Shown: positions 16,471-24,380 of the stretch, in pieces
How positions within the stretch are numbered: position 1 is the first letter of the stretch
Layout of the letters: every line of letters begins with the position of its first letter
Source: Chryseobacterium aurantiacum
Lineage (GTDB): Bacteria; Bacteroidota; Bacteroidia; Flavobacteriales; Weeksellaceae
DNA length: 64,000 bases
NCBI RefSeq assembly: GCF_003020585.1
Contig: NZ_PXUE01000002.1
Span: 496,001-560,000, forward strand
Reading direction: 5' to 3'
Program-made: the position numbers and the translations under genes
The notes under the pieces: generated by a model
The model's database searches: none
Seen by the model: the letters and a program-made list of their open reading frames with translations, nothing else
What the model was told of the DNA's origin: nothing

Positions 16471-16490
16471 TATGATATTAAATTTTCTTA

Positions 16491-17417
16491 TTACTTTTGG
16501 GAAGCTTCCTCTGCCTCATCCATAAGTTTGATGTAGGTAGCATAACGGGAATGCTGAATTTCTTCTACTTCAAGGGCATCAATAACGGCACATTTCGGCT
16601 CATTAATATGAAGACAGTTATGGAATTTACACTCTTCTCTTTTCTTGAATATTTCAGGAAAATAGTGCTGAACTTCTTCTTTTTCAATGTCAATCATTGC
16701 AAATTCCCGAACTCCGGGAGTATCTATAACGTTTCCACCAAAATGCCAAAAATGCATCTGAGCAAAAGTGGTGGTATGTTTTCCTTTCAAATGGGTATCT
16801 GAAATTTCTGACGTTTTCAGGTTTAATCCGGGCTGCAAAGCGTTAACTAATGTAGACTTTCCACACCCTGAGTGTCCAAAGAATACAGAAGTTTTATCTT
16901 TAAGAAGCTCCTGAAGCTGATCCAGATTTAATCCTGAATAAGAAGAAATTTCCAGAGTGTTGTAACCTATTTCCTGGTAAATAAACTCAACATCTTTTAC
17001 AATTTCAATTTCTTCTTCATGTAAAACATCAATCTTATTGAAAAGAATCAGAGGGGTAATGTTATAGGCTTCACAACAAGCTAAAAATCTGTCCAGAAAT
17101 CCTAGTGAAGTTTCCGGATGCTTCAAGGTAAAGATAAAGCACGCCAGATCTATATTGGAAGCAATGATATGTGCTTCTTTTGAAAGGTTAACCGATTTTC
17201 TGATCAGGTAATTTCGACGTGGTTCTATTTTCGTGATCCATGCAATATCATCCTGTTCCAGCTGAAACTCAACAAAATCTCCTACAGCAAGCGGATTGGT
17301 AAGTCTTGTTTTGATCAATTTGAATTTACCTCTGATTCTGGCCTCGAAAATTTTATTTGTTTCCAATTCCAAAACCTGGTACCAACTGCCTGTAGATTTA
17401 ATGATTTTTCCTTTCAT
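16491..17417 (-). CDS. rsgA: Ribosome small-subunit-dependent GTPase A
   Basis: 308 residues. It is a circularly permuted GTPase that checks 30S subunit maturation. An OB-fold covers the N-terminal 70 residues, the G4 motif NKID (127-130) comes before the P-loop GHSGCGKST (181-189) and G3 DTPG (232-235), and a C-terminal zinc-binding region has Cys263, Cys268, His270 and Cys276. Length and order match the family. A -7 box TATATTTG on the minus strand (17431-17438) lies just upstream, though an operon with the upstream aromatic-acid gene is also possible. Confidence 0.95.
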   Translation of the reverse strand: MKGKIIKSTGSWYQVLELETNKIFEARIRGKFKLIKTRLTNPLAVGDFVEFQLEQDDIAWITKIEPRRNYLIRKSVNLSKEAHIIASNIDLACFIFTLKHPETSLGFLDRFLACCEAYNITPLILFNKIDVLHEEEIEIVKDVEFIYQEIGYNTLEISSYSGLNLDQLQELLKDKTSVFFGHSGCGKSTLVNALQPGLNLKTSEISDTHLKGKHTTTFAQMHFWHFGGNVIDTPGVREFAMIDIEKEEVQHYFPEIFKKREECKFHNCLHINEPKCAVIDALEVEEIQHSRYATYIKLMDEAEEASQK

Positions 17418-17430
17418 AAATAATATGGTG

Positions 17431-17438
17431 CAAATATA
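17431..17438 (-). promoter_or_regulatory. Bacteroidetes -7 box for rsgA
   Basis: The minus-strand sequence TATATTTG matches TAnnTTTG and lies 14 bases upstream of the rsgA start. Confidence 0.4.
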
Positions 17439-17444
17439 AGAAAT

Positions 17445-17498
17445 TAGGGCTTAGGGTTAGGAAATAGTTTGCTCTAAATCCCGATACCCTAAGCCCTA
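17445..17498. repeat. Inverted repeat between rsgA and the DAHP synthase gene
   Basis: TAGGGCTTAGGGT (17445-17457) pairs perfectly with ACCCTAAGCCCTA (17486-17498), 13 bp with a 28-nt loop. It could end the upstream minus-strand gene, or be one copy of a dispersed intergenic repeat. Confidence 0.5.
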
Positions 17499-17522
17499 CT
17501 AGCTATTATCTATTATAACAAG

Positions 17523-18605
17523 TTATTTCTTGTCAATCATAATGTTATTCTGTACTTCAATTGATTCTTCGTGAATGGCTTTGAAGACTTTCTCAATAAA
17601 CTCCTGAGACATTCCTGTTTCTTTCGCTTTTTGTGTAGCGTATTCTGTAATTACTTTCCAACGTTCAGGCTGGAAGATAGCAATATCATTCTCTTGTTTA
17701 AGCTTACCAATTTTTTCTGAAATCTTCATTCTTTGAGAAAGAAGCTCGATTAACTGGAAATCAAGATCAGAAATCAACGTTCTGTGTCTTCCCATTTCCC
17801 CTTCGAAACCTGCAAGGTTAGAGTTTCTTACCTTTAAGTTACCGATAAGTTCTGCAAGGACTTCAGGAGTAATCTGCTGAGAAGCATCACTCCACGCTTC
17901 ATCAGGATTACAGTGCGATTCAATAATTGCACCTTGGTAACCAACGTTAAGTGCTTCCTGGGTAATGTCTGCCAAGCCTGTTCTGTTTCCACAAATGTGA
18001 GAAGGGTCAATCAACATTGGAATATCCGGGAACTGGCTTTTGAAGTCAAGAGCAATCTGCCAGTTTGGATTATTTCTGTATTTTGTTTTCTGGTATGTTG
18101 AGAAACCTCTGTGAATTACTCCAAGGTTTTTAATATCCTGACCTAAAAGTCTTTCAAGGGCACCAATCCATAATGCAAGATCCGGATTTACAGGGTTTTT
18201 AACAAATACGGGCTTATTTGTACCTCTTAATGCCATTGCAATTTCCTGTACCGTAAATGGGTTTACTGTAGAACGCGCTCCAATCCAAAGTACATCTACA
18301 TCAGCTTCTAAAGCAGCAAATACATGGTGTGCATTAGCAACTTCTGTAGCCGTTTTGAACCCGTACTCTTCCTTTACTTTTTTTAGCCAGTTCAAACCGA
18401 TCACTCCTACTCCTTCGAAACCATTTGGTTTGGTACGCGGCTTCCATATTCCTGCACGGAAAACAGATACATTGGCATTGGATTCTTTAATTCTTCTAGC
18501 CGTTTCAAGCATCTGAGCTTCACTTTCTGCGCTACATGGCCCTGCAATCATTAATGGTTGTGTAAGCTCATTGATCCACTCGTTTTTTAAATCTTTTAAA
18601 TTCAT
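17523..18605 (-). CDS. Bifunctional DAHP synthase/chorismate mutase (type II)
   Basis: 360 residues. Residues about 1-255 are a class Ib 3-deoxy-7-phosphoheptulonate synthase (IAGPCSAES at 20-28, FRAGIWKPRTKP, KNPVNPDLALWIGALERL, DPSHICGNR, SHCNPDEAWSDA). Residues about 265-350 are a type II chorismate mutase (DLDFQLIELLSQRMKISEKIGKLK). It makes the first intermediate of the shikimate pathway and turns chorismate to prephenate, so it links both ends of phenylalanine and tyrosine synthesis. In such fusions the mutase part also senses prephenate for feedback control. Cytoplasmic. The start at 18605 is the first reasonable Met. Confidence 0.93.
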   Translation of the reverse strand: MNLKDLKNEWINELTQPLMIAGPCSAESEAQMLETARRIKESNANVSVFRAGIWKPRTKPNGFEGVGVIGLNWLKKVKEEYGFKTATEVANAHHVFAALEADVDVLWIGARSTVNPFTVQEIAMALRGTNKPVFVKNPVNPDLALWIGALERLLGQDIKNLGVIHRGFSTYQKTKYRNNPNWQIALDFKSQFPDIPMLIDPSHICGNRTGLADITQEALNVGYQGAIIESHCNPDEAWSDASQQITPEVLAELIGNLKVRNSNLAGFEGEMGRHRTLISDLDFQLIELLSQRMKISEKIGKLKQENDIAIFQPERWKVITEYATQKAKETGMSQEFIEKVFKAIHEESIEVQNNIMIDKK

Positions 18606-19001
18606 ATTCTAAATTTTATTGTTTTTTTTATATTTTTTTAGTCCACAGCAATAGCCCTTTGATTATAAAATTTAATTTATAATTCTTTTCAAAAAATGCC
18701 GTTCAAAATTGTTTAAAGGAATCAGGAAAATAATAGGGCTCTACTTCTCCTGTATTTTTTGGAAAGAAATTCAGTTAACAATACCAGTAAAATCGGTAAT
18801 AGGTTCTGAAATTTCTATAATAAAAAGCAGAAAAGCTAAAATAACCGCTAAAATAATTAGCGGGTGTAAAGAAAGACAGATATGTATTAGATAATTTTTC
18901 CATTTTTGTTCTGGAAATGTCTTTGTTTTAGCGTTTCTAGTTACAATTTGTTTTTGTCAAAAAGTTATTTTTAACAGAAAACTTTGACAAATATATAAAA
19001 A
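18606..19001. other. Gene-free stretch between dnaX and the DAHP synthase gene
   Basis: About 395 bases, AT-rich. A 61-codon frame from TTG at 18709 has no family likeness and an unlikely composition. It must carry the promoter of the DAHP synthase gene, but no clear -7 box was found. Confidence 0.5.
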
Positions 19002-20701
19002 TTATGTCAAATCAAACTTCATTAAATCATCAAGATCTCTTAAAAGTGGATTTTTTTCTATAAATTTTTCAAATATTTTTCTTTTGGTGACTACTTCAAT
19101 CTTCAGATTATCAATGTCTCTCTCGTATTCTATCTCAATGGCGTGGTTCTGAACTTTTTTTCTGAAATGATTAAAAAATTCTCCACTCACCTTATCAAAT
19201 TCTACTTTGGCAGAATCTGACGGAAATAAAACTTTAATCTTATTTTCTTCTTTTTTCTCCAGCTTGAAGGTCTTCACTGCATTAAAAATAAAATTATTTT
19301 TTACCTGCAGCTGCTTAAGCATAATTTTCCATTCCATCTGCAGATCTGTATCTGTAAAATGGTGTTGGGGAAGATTTTCAGTTTTTACAACAACATTTTC
19401 TGTTGTTTCTACTTTTTCTTCTTTATTCAAAAAGGAATTAATGCTAAAGCCTGAAGAAATTCCGGCTCTGGATAGAGGTTTCGTAGTTTTACTTATAGGA
19501 GTATTCTGAACCTCTTCTGTCTTTACAGGTTGTACTGTCTTAACTGGTTCTTTTTTCTCCGGAACTGCTTCCGGAATTTTTACTTCCTGCTTCTCACTGA
19601 GAAACGGAGCTAGTATTAAGAACTTTTTTTTTTAGTATCACCTGAATTAGCTGTCAGAGAAGATAGCTGCATCAGTGCAATTTCAACGGTAAGTCTTGGA
19701 TTCTTTGAATTCTTATAATTAATATCTGCATGGTTGCAGATTTCAATACCATCAATCAATTGCTGGGCGGCCCACTTTTGCCCTTGTTCTATAAACTTAG
19801 ACTTTGTCTTCTCTCCTACTTCAATGAGGTCAATTGTAGAAGTATTTTGAGCCATCATCAAATCTCTGAAATGATTTCCTAATCCGGCAACAAAAATATG
19901 GGGATCGAAGCCTTTTTTAACAATCTCATTAAAGGCAGATAGTACTTCGGGAATTTTGTTTTCCTTGGCCAGATCCACAATATTTAGATATTGATCATAG
20001 TCCAGAATATTCAAGACTTCTGCGGCTTTTGCCAAGGTGATATTTTTCTGAGAGAATGTAGAAAGCCTGTCGAAGATTGAAAGAGCGTCTCTTAGTGCAC
20101 CATCTGCCTTTTGGGCAATGAGGTACAGAGCGTCATCTTCGTATTGTATATTTTCTTTTTGAGCAATGCCTTTCAGATGTTGCTGAATATCTTCAATGGT
20201 AATTCTCTTGAAGTCATAGATCTGACAACGAGATAAAATGGTTGGAATAATTTTATGTTTTTCCGTAGTGGCCAGAATGAAGATTGCGTGAGCTGGCGGC
20301 TCTTCAAGTGTTTTAAGAAAAGCATTGAAAGCGGCAGAAGACAGCATATGAACCTCATCAATGATATATACCTTGTATTTACCAACCTGAGGCGCAAAGC
20401 GAACCTGATCTATCAGTTCTCTGATGTCATCTACAGAGTTATTGGATGCAGCATCCAATTCATAGATATTATAAGCAAAGCCATCTTCTGAAACCGAGCC
20501 ATCTTTCTCATTGATCTTTCTTGCAAGAATTCTGGCACAGGTAGTTTTACCCACACCACGAGGACCGCAAAAAAGCAATGCCTGAGCGAGTTGACTTTCT
20601 TCAATTGCATGTTCTAAAGTATCCGTAATATGGGATTGTCCTACAACTGTATCAAACTCTTGAGGACGATATTTTCTTGCAGATACTATAAAATTTTCCA
20701 T
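19002..20701 (-). CDS. dnaX: DNA polymerase III subunits gamma/tau, read through a -1 frameshift
   Basis: The first frame (20701 to 19616) gives a 361-residue clamp-loader ATPase with Walker A GPRGVGKTT (46-54), DEVHMLSSAAFNAFLKTLEEPP and the sensor ILATTEKHKIIPTILSRC. It ends GDTKKKSS just after a run of ten A (plus-strand T at 19624-19633). A -1 shift on this run continues in the frame that holds the basic C-terminal domain ending at 19002, giving about 566 residues in all. The short form corresponds to gamma and the long form to tau. Hairpins lie downstream at 19591-19603 and 19558-19575. The clamp-loader part lacks the usual four-cysteine zinc module. A sequencing indel in the A-run cannot be excluded. 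Confidence 0.88.
19624..19633 (-). promoter_or_regulatory. A10 slippery run in dnaX (frameshift or transcription slippage site)
   Basis: The minus strand reads ACT-AAA-AAA-AAA-AGT-TCT-TAA, so the stop comes two codons after ten A. A -1 shift joins the tau frame. Stem-loops with TTCTC/GAGAA and TCCGGAA/TTCCGGA arms lie 20-65 nt downstream. The layout resembles programmed dnaX shifts in other bacteria. Confidence 0.7.
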
Positions 20702-20733
20702 TGGTCAAAAATAAGAAATATAGTTCTAATTTG

Positions 20734-20799
20734 AAAATTAAAAGTTTTCAAATATCAACAAAAATGTATTTCTGCTCAAATTGGAAAACTTTTAATTTT
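20734..20799 (-). terminator. Large hairpin after the TetR gene
   Basis: AAAATTAAAAGTTTTC (20734-20749) pairs perfectly with GAAAACTTTTAATTTT (20784-20799), 16 bp. It overlaps the TetR stop codon and ends ahead of dnaX, so it probably separates the two transcription units. Confidence 0.65.
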
Positions 20800-21431
20800 T
20801 ACTTCTTTTTACTGTATGCAAAATCAATCAATTCAACAATAGCTTGTTCAATCTCTTTTCTTCCGTCTTCTGTTTTCAGGTCAATACCACAGAAAACACT
20901 TGCATTATATCCTGTATAAAGGTTAAGGTAATACGCTCCTGAAACAATTAGTGCCATGATAGCTCTATGTCTGGTTGCCGCTCCCTCTCCAAAATACGGA
21001 TCTGAGATATTTCCAAATAAAACTTCACCTACTTCTTCACGTTGTTCTACCAACTTTTTAAGAATAGGTTTGTTTTCTGAAAGTTCCCAAAGGATAATCT
21101 TCTGAAGTTCTTTATTTTTCTTAAGGTTCTCAAACTGGTTAAGCACAACAAATTTAGTAAGCTCATGCCCTCCGTCAGAGTAATCTATTTCTACATCTTT
21201 ATTTACCTGGCTCCAGTAATCCTGAGACTTAATATATTCATCTATTAGCTTATCAGTGCTTCCAAAGTACTCATAAATCAATTTTTTATCAAACCCTGCA
21301 ACTGCTGCTATTTTACTTACTTTTAATCCGGAGTAACCTTTTACTCTTAAAATTTTACCAACTGCAGCAAGCAGCTTTTGTTTTGTTTTTTCTTTGTCCC
21401 TTATTGGGCCTTGCACTACTTTTCTAGGCAT
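20799..21431 (-). CDS. TetR family transcription regulator
   Basis: 210 residues. The N-terminal helix-turn-helix (about residues 14-60: KLLAAVGKILRVKGYSGLKVSKIAAVAGFDKKLIYEYFGS) is typical, with a helical ligand-binding domain after it. It starts six bases after the stop of the alpha-oxoamine synthase gene, so they are co-transcribed, and it may respond to a lipid or acyl compound. A strong hairpin lies at its end. No ligand is known. Confidence 0.88.
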   Translation of the reverse strand: MPRKVVQGPIRDKEKTKQKLLAAVGKILRVKGYSGLKVSKIAAVAGFDKKLIYEYFGSTDKLIDEYIKSQDYWSQVNKDVEIDYSDGGHELTKFVVLNQFENLKKNKELQKIILWELSENKPILKKLVEQREEVGEVLFGNISDPYFGEGAATRHRAIMALIVSGAYYLNLYTGYNASVFCGIDLKTEDGRKEIEQAIVELIDFAYSKKK

Positions 21432-21437
21432 AATTTA

Positions 21438-22694
21438 TTATTTTTTTGCAATATGCAATTTTTTATTAATATCATCAAATGCGTTAAGCGTTTTATCCAG
21501 GTGTTCCTTTTCATGCCTGGCTGTTACACTCATCCTGATACGAGCATCTTTTCTTGGCACTGCCGGATATAGAATAGGATTCGTGTAAATTCCTTTTTCT
21601 ATTAATAATTTTCCGACATCTCCTGTCAAATACGGGTCACCGATTTTCACAGGAACAATTGCTGAACAGGTAATTCCTGTATCCAGTCCCAGATCATCAA
21701 GTCCTTTTTTGAAATAGTTGATATTGTTCCAGAGTCTTTCTCTCCAGATCGGTTCTTCATCTATTAAATCAATGGCTTTAACAATTCCTGCGGATGATGG
21801 TGGGGCTGTTGCTGAGAAGATCTGCTGACGGGATTGAAATCTGATAAATGCGGCCAATTTTTTATCGGCAATAACATATCCACCCAGATTACCAAACGTT
21901 TTACTGAATGTTCCTGTGATGATATCTACTTTATCAAGTAATCCGGCTTGTTCCAAAGTACCTCTTCCTGTTTCTCCAAGGATACCGACACCATGTACGT
22001 CGTCTACCATTAGAAAGGCATTATACTTCTTCACCAGATTATAGATCTCATTAATATGTGAGGTATCACCATCTTGGGAATACACTCCATCCACAATAAC
22101 GAGTTTCGTACGGTACAGATTTTCAGATACCTTCAAAATGTGTTCCAAAGATTCCAAATTATTGTGTGGAAATGTTTTTTTATTGGTAAAGGCACATCCT
22201 TCATGCACACTTGCATGTACTGCCATATCTAAAATAGCAAGATCTTCTTTCTGCATAAGGCATTGCAAAGAGGCACTATTAGCAGTATATCCGGTAGTAA
22301 ATACTACAGCTTCATCTTCAGTCCTTTTAAAAAAGCTTGAAATTTTCTTTTCTAAAGCATTATGATAATCAAAATAACCACCAATAAGAGGGGTTGCTCC
22401 CGTCCCAGTACCATATTTCTCGATTCCTTCAATGGCAGCCTGTTTTACTTTGGGATGCTGTGTAAATCCTAAATAATCACTGGAAACAAAACTAACAAAT
22501 TCTCTATTTTGGTTGGCAATATTTACATTCAATACTGCATTGGTTCCTGAAGTATTCTTCAGTCTGTAATTCATATGCCCGTTAGACTTCACAAAGTCTA
22601 GGTATTCATAAAATATTTCAGCCCTTTGAGCCATATCATTATCTGGTATATTCTCAAAGTCTTTAATAGTTGCTGTTGTGAAATTGATGTTCAT
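21438..22694 (-). CDS. Alpha-oxoamine synthase (serine palmitoyltransferase or cysteate acyltransferase type)
   Basis: 418 residues, PLP fold type I. Key features are GTGTGATPLIGGYFDYHNALE near residue 95, the aspartate and histidine of VDDVHGVG (231-234) and the PLP lysine in GTFSKTFGNLGG (Lys265). It joins an acyl thioester to an amino acid with loss of CO2. In Bacteroidetes this class includes serine palmitoyltransferase (sphingolipids) and cysteate acyltransferase (sulfonolipids such as sulfobacin in Chryseobacterium). An 8-amino-7-oxononanoate synthase (BioF) role is less likely because no bio genes are near. The choice between the lipid roles needs residue comparison. It is operon-mate to a TetR gene. 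Confidence 0.85.
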   Translation of the reverse strand: MNINFTTATIKDFENIPDNDMAQRAEIFYEYLDFVKSNGHMNYRLKNTSGTNAVLNVNIANQNREFVSFVSSDYLGFTQHPKVKQAAIEGIEKYGTGTGATPLIGGYFDYHNALEKKISSFFKRTEDEAVVFTTGYTANSASLQCLMQKEDLAILDMAVHASVHEGCAFTNKKTFPHNNLESLEHILKVSENLYRTKLVIVDGVYSQDGDTSHINEIYNLVKKYNAFLMVDDVHGVGILGETGRGTLEQAGLLDKVDIITGTFSKTFGNLGGYVIADKKLAAFIRFQSRQQIFSATAPPSSAGIVKAIDLIDEEPIWRERLWNNINYFKKGLDDLGLDTGITCSAIVPVKIGDPYLTGDVGKLLIEKGIYTNPILYPAVPRKDARIRMSVTARHEKEHLDKTLNAFDDINKKLHIAKK

Positions 22695-23110
22695 CCTTAA
22701 TCTTGTTTATTGTGGTTCTAAGAAACAAATATATGACTATTTAAAGGGCTTTGATTCACATAAAAGATTAAATATTATTAAAGGCTTAAAATTTTCTGTA
22801 AACCAAATTCCTTCATTATATAAATGCAACTTTAAACATATTTTATATTGAATTGATTAGTTTTTAGTAATGGAAAATTAGTAAAAAAAAGTAATCAATA
22901 AAGTAATATTACTAAAGAAATAATAAAAAAAGATCTTTATTTTTCACAACCACCTCATTTATAAAAGATTATTTTTTTTCATTTTCAGGCTTCTATTTCA
23001 TAAAAACCCTATTTTAGGTTAAATTTTAACATACTTAAATCCCATAAAGGAGAACAAGACCATCCAAAAAGATTGTATTAGGGAAGCCAAAGCGTGGCCC
23101 ATTCGAAAAG
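22695..23110. other. Gene-free AT-rich stretch upstream of the alpha-oxoamine synthase gene
   Basis: About 415 bases without a supported gene. It must contain the promoter of the synthase-TetR operon on the minus strand. No repeat or RNA was recognised. Confidence 0.5.
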
Positions 23111-23464
23111 TTAAGTTTGCTTAGATTCCCTGAACTTACCCGGAGTAAGCCCGGTCATTTTTTTAAAAAATTTAGAAAAATTAGAGGGATCATAAGTGAA
23201 AATACGCGCGATTTCTGCTATTGATTTATCTGAATTGGCAAGCATTTTTTTTGATTCCTGAATGATTTTTTCATCATAAAAATAACAAGGATGCTGCCCT
23301 GTTTCTTTTTTGATGGTATCGGTAAGGTGCTTATGAGAAAGGGCTAGCTGTCCTGCAATTTCATTCACCTCCATAAACTCAGAAAGATTTCCTGAAATTA
23401 CATCCTGAACATGCTTTTCTAAGAACACAAAATACTGATTAACAATATCTTTACTTCTTTTCAT
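23111..23464 (-). CDS. Short AraC-type helix-turn-helix protein
   Basis: 117 residues, almost only the AraC DNA-binding domain with two helix-turn-helix units (VNEIAGQLALSHKHLTDTIKKETG and KSIAEIARIFTYDPSNFSKFFKKMTGLTPGKFR). There is no ligand-binding domain, so it may act alone or with a partner. Its start at 23464 follows a gene-free stretch. Targets are unknown. Confidence 0.82.
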   Translation of the reverse strand: MKRSKDIVNQYFVFLEKHVQDVISGNLSEFMEVNEIAGQLALSHKHLTDTIKKETGQHPCYFYDEKIIQESKKMLANSDKSIAEIARIFTYDPSNFSKFFKKMTGLTPGKFRESKQT

Positions 23465-24380
23465 TCTGTTTTGGGTTTCGCCGATTTAAAGCATAAAATT
23501 AAATTTAAGAATTAAAAACTATATGGTGAACTTTTCGGCCCTTAATTTAAAAGCCTGTTTATCTGACAATTAAATTAATACAAGGAGATTTCTTTCTGTA
23601 AAATAGAGATGATATTTTAGGCTTGAAATAACAATTTCAATTCAAATAGAAAACTTCATAAAAAGAAAAAAAGATCTCTTGAAAGAGACCCTTTACTTTA
23701 GAGGTAAAAACCGTTTGTGTTCTTAGAATCATTTTGATTAATAGAAGCCTTTTTCATCTTTGTGAGAACCGTTTGCAAAAGTAGGAAAGCCATTAGGGCT
23801 GATCAAAAAAAACGCGTAGAATTAACACAGTATCGTTGTAAAACTTTTACTACAAAAAGAAAAAACTAAATAAAAATCTAAAAAAAAGATAAAAACAAAC
23901 TAAATACGCGACAGCCATTCACTTGACATTCAGTCGATTTAAGCAGATAATTTTACATAACCCTTCATTTAAGGGCTCAAATATTCTTTGAAATCGCCCT
24001 ATTTTCTACCCGGAAAGCTTAAAAAAATGACAAATTAAAATCATGATTTTTATAGCATATGGGTTTAAATGAAATTAATTCTCACCACCTGTAGAATTAT
24101 TACTACAAACAAACCGATAAATATCTGCTCTGTTATCAATAAATACACACAAAACTCATATTATTACCCATTAAAAAATACTGATTTATCTGTATAATTT
24201 CATTATTTTTACCGCATCAAACAAATCTGTTTAACACATACCACACAAACGGCTAAAAAAATTAATGATAAAAATTTATTCTCAATCGTTCCTACCCATT
24301 AAAAAAACTTCGACTTGTACAAAAACTATTATTAACCGTTTTATGCATTAATGCATAGAACATAGATCAGTTGTGCACAC
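23465..24380. other. 916-bp gene-free region upstream of the sensor kinase
   Basis: Long AT-rich sequence with no supported gene. An AACCGTTTG motif occurs near 23707 and 23767, with related AACCGTTT near 24334. A 16-bp palindrome lies at 24342-24357, just ahead of the sensor kinase start. The length suggests regulation of the divergent AraC and kinase genes. Confidence 0.5.
24342..24357. promoter_or_regulatory. 16-bp palindrome, possible operator
   Basis: TATGCATTAATGCATA is a perfect palindrome 24 bases before the sensor kinase start. A dimeric regulator could bind it, perhaps the response regulator of the pair. No direct evidence. Confidence 0.35.

Larger units (their letters stand above)
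15878..16490. other. Gene-free region between ndk and rsgA
   Basis: It contains the ndk promoter, a sigma-54-like promoter (about 15988), a short unit with a strong terminator (to 16079), AT-rich sequence with nothing recognised (16080-16430), and the rsgA terminator hairpin (16432-16470). No protein gene above about 10 codons is supported. Confidence 0.6.

Noticed and set aside
18709..18894. 61-codon plus-strand frame starting with TTG
   Set aside because: No family likeness, rare start codon, unusual composition, and it lies in a gene-free AT-rich spacer.
19002..19430. Separate 142-residue gene downstream of dnaX
   Set aside because: The frame continues upstream in phase with a -1 shift on the A10 run, so it is the C-terminal part of tau rather than its own gene.
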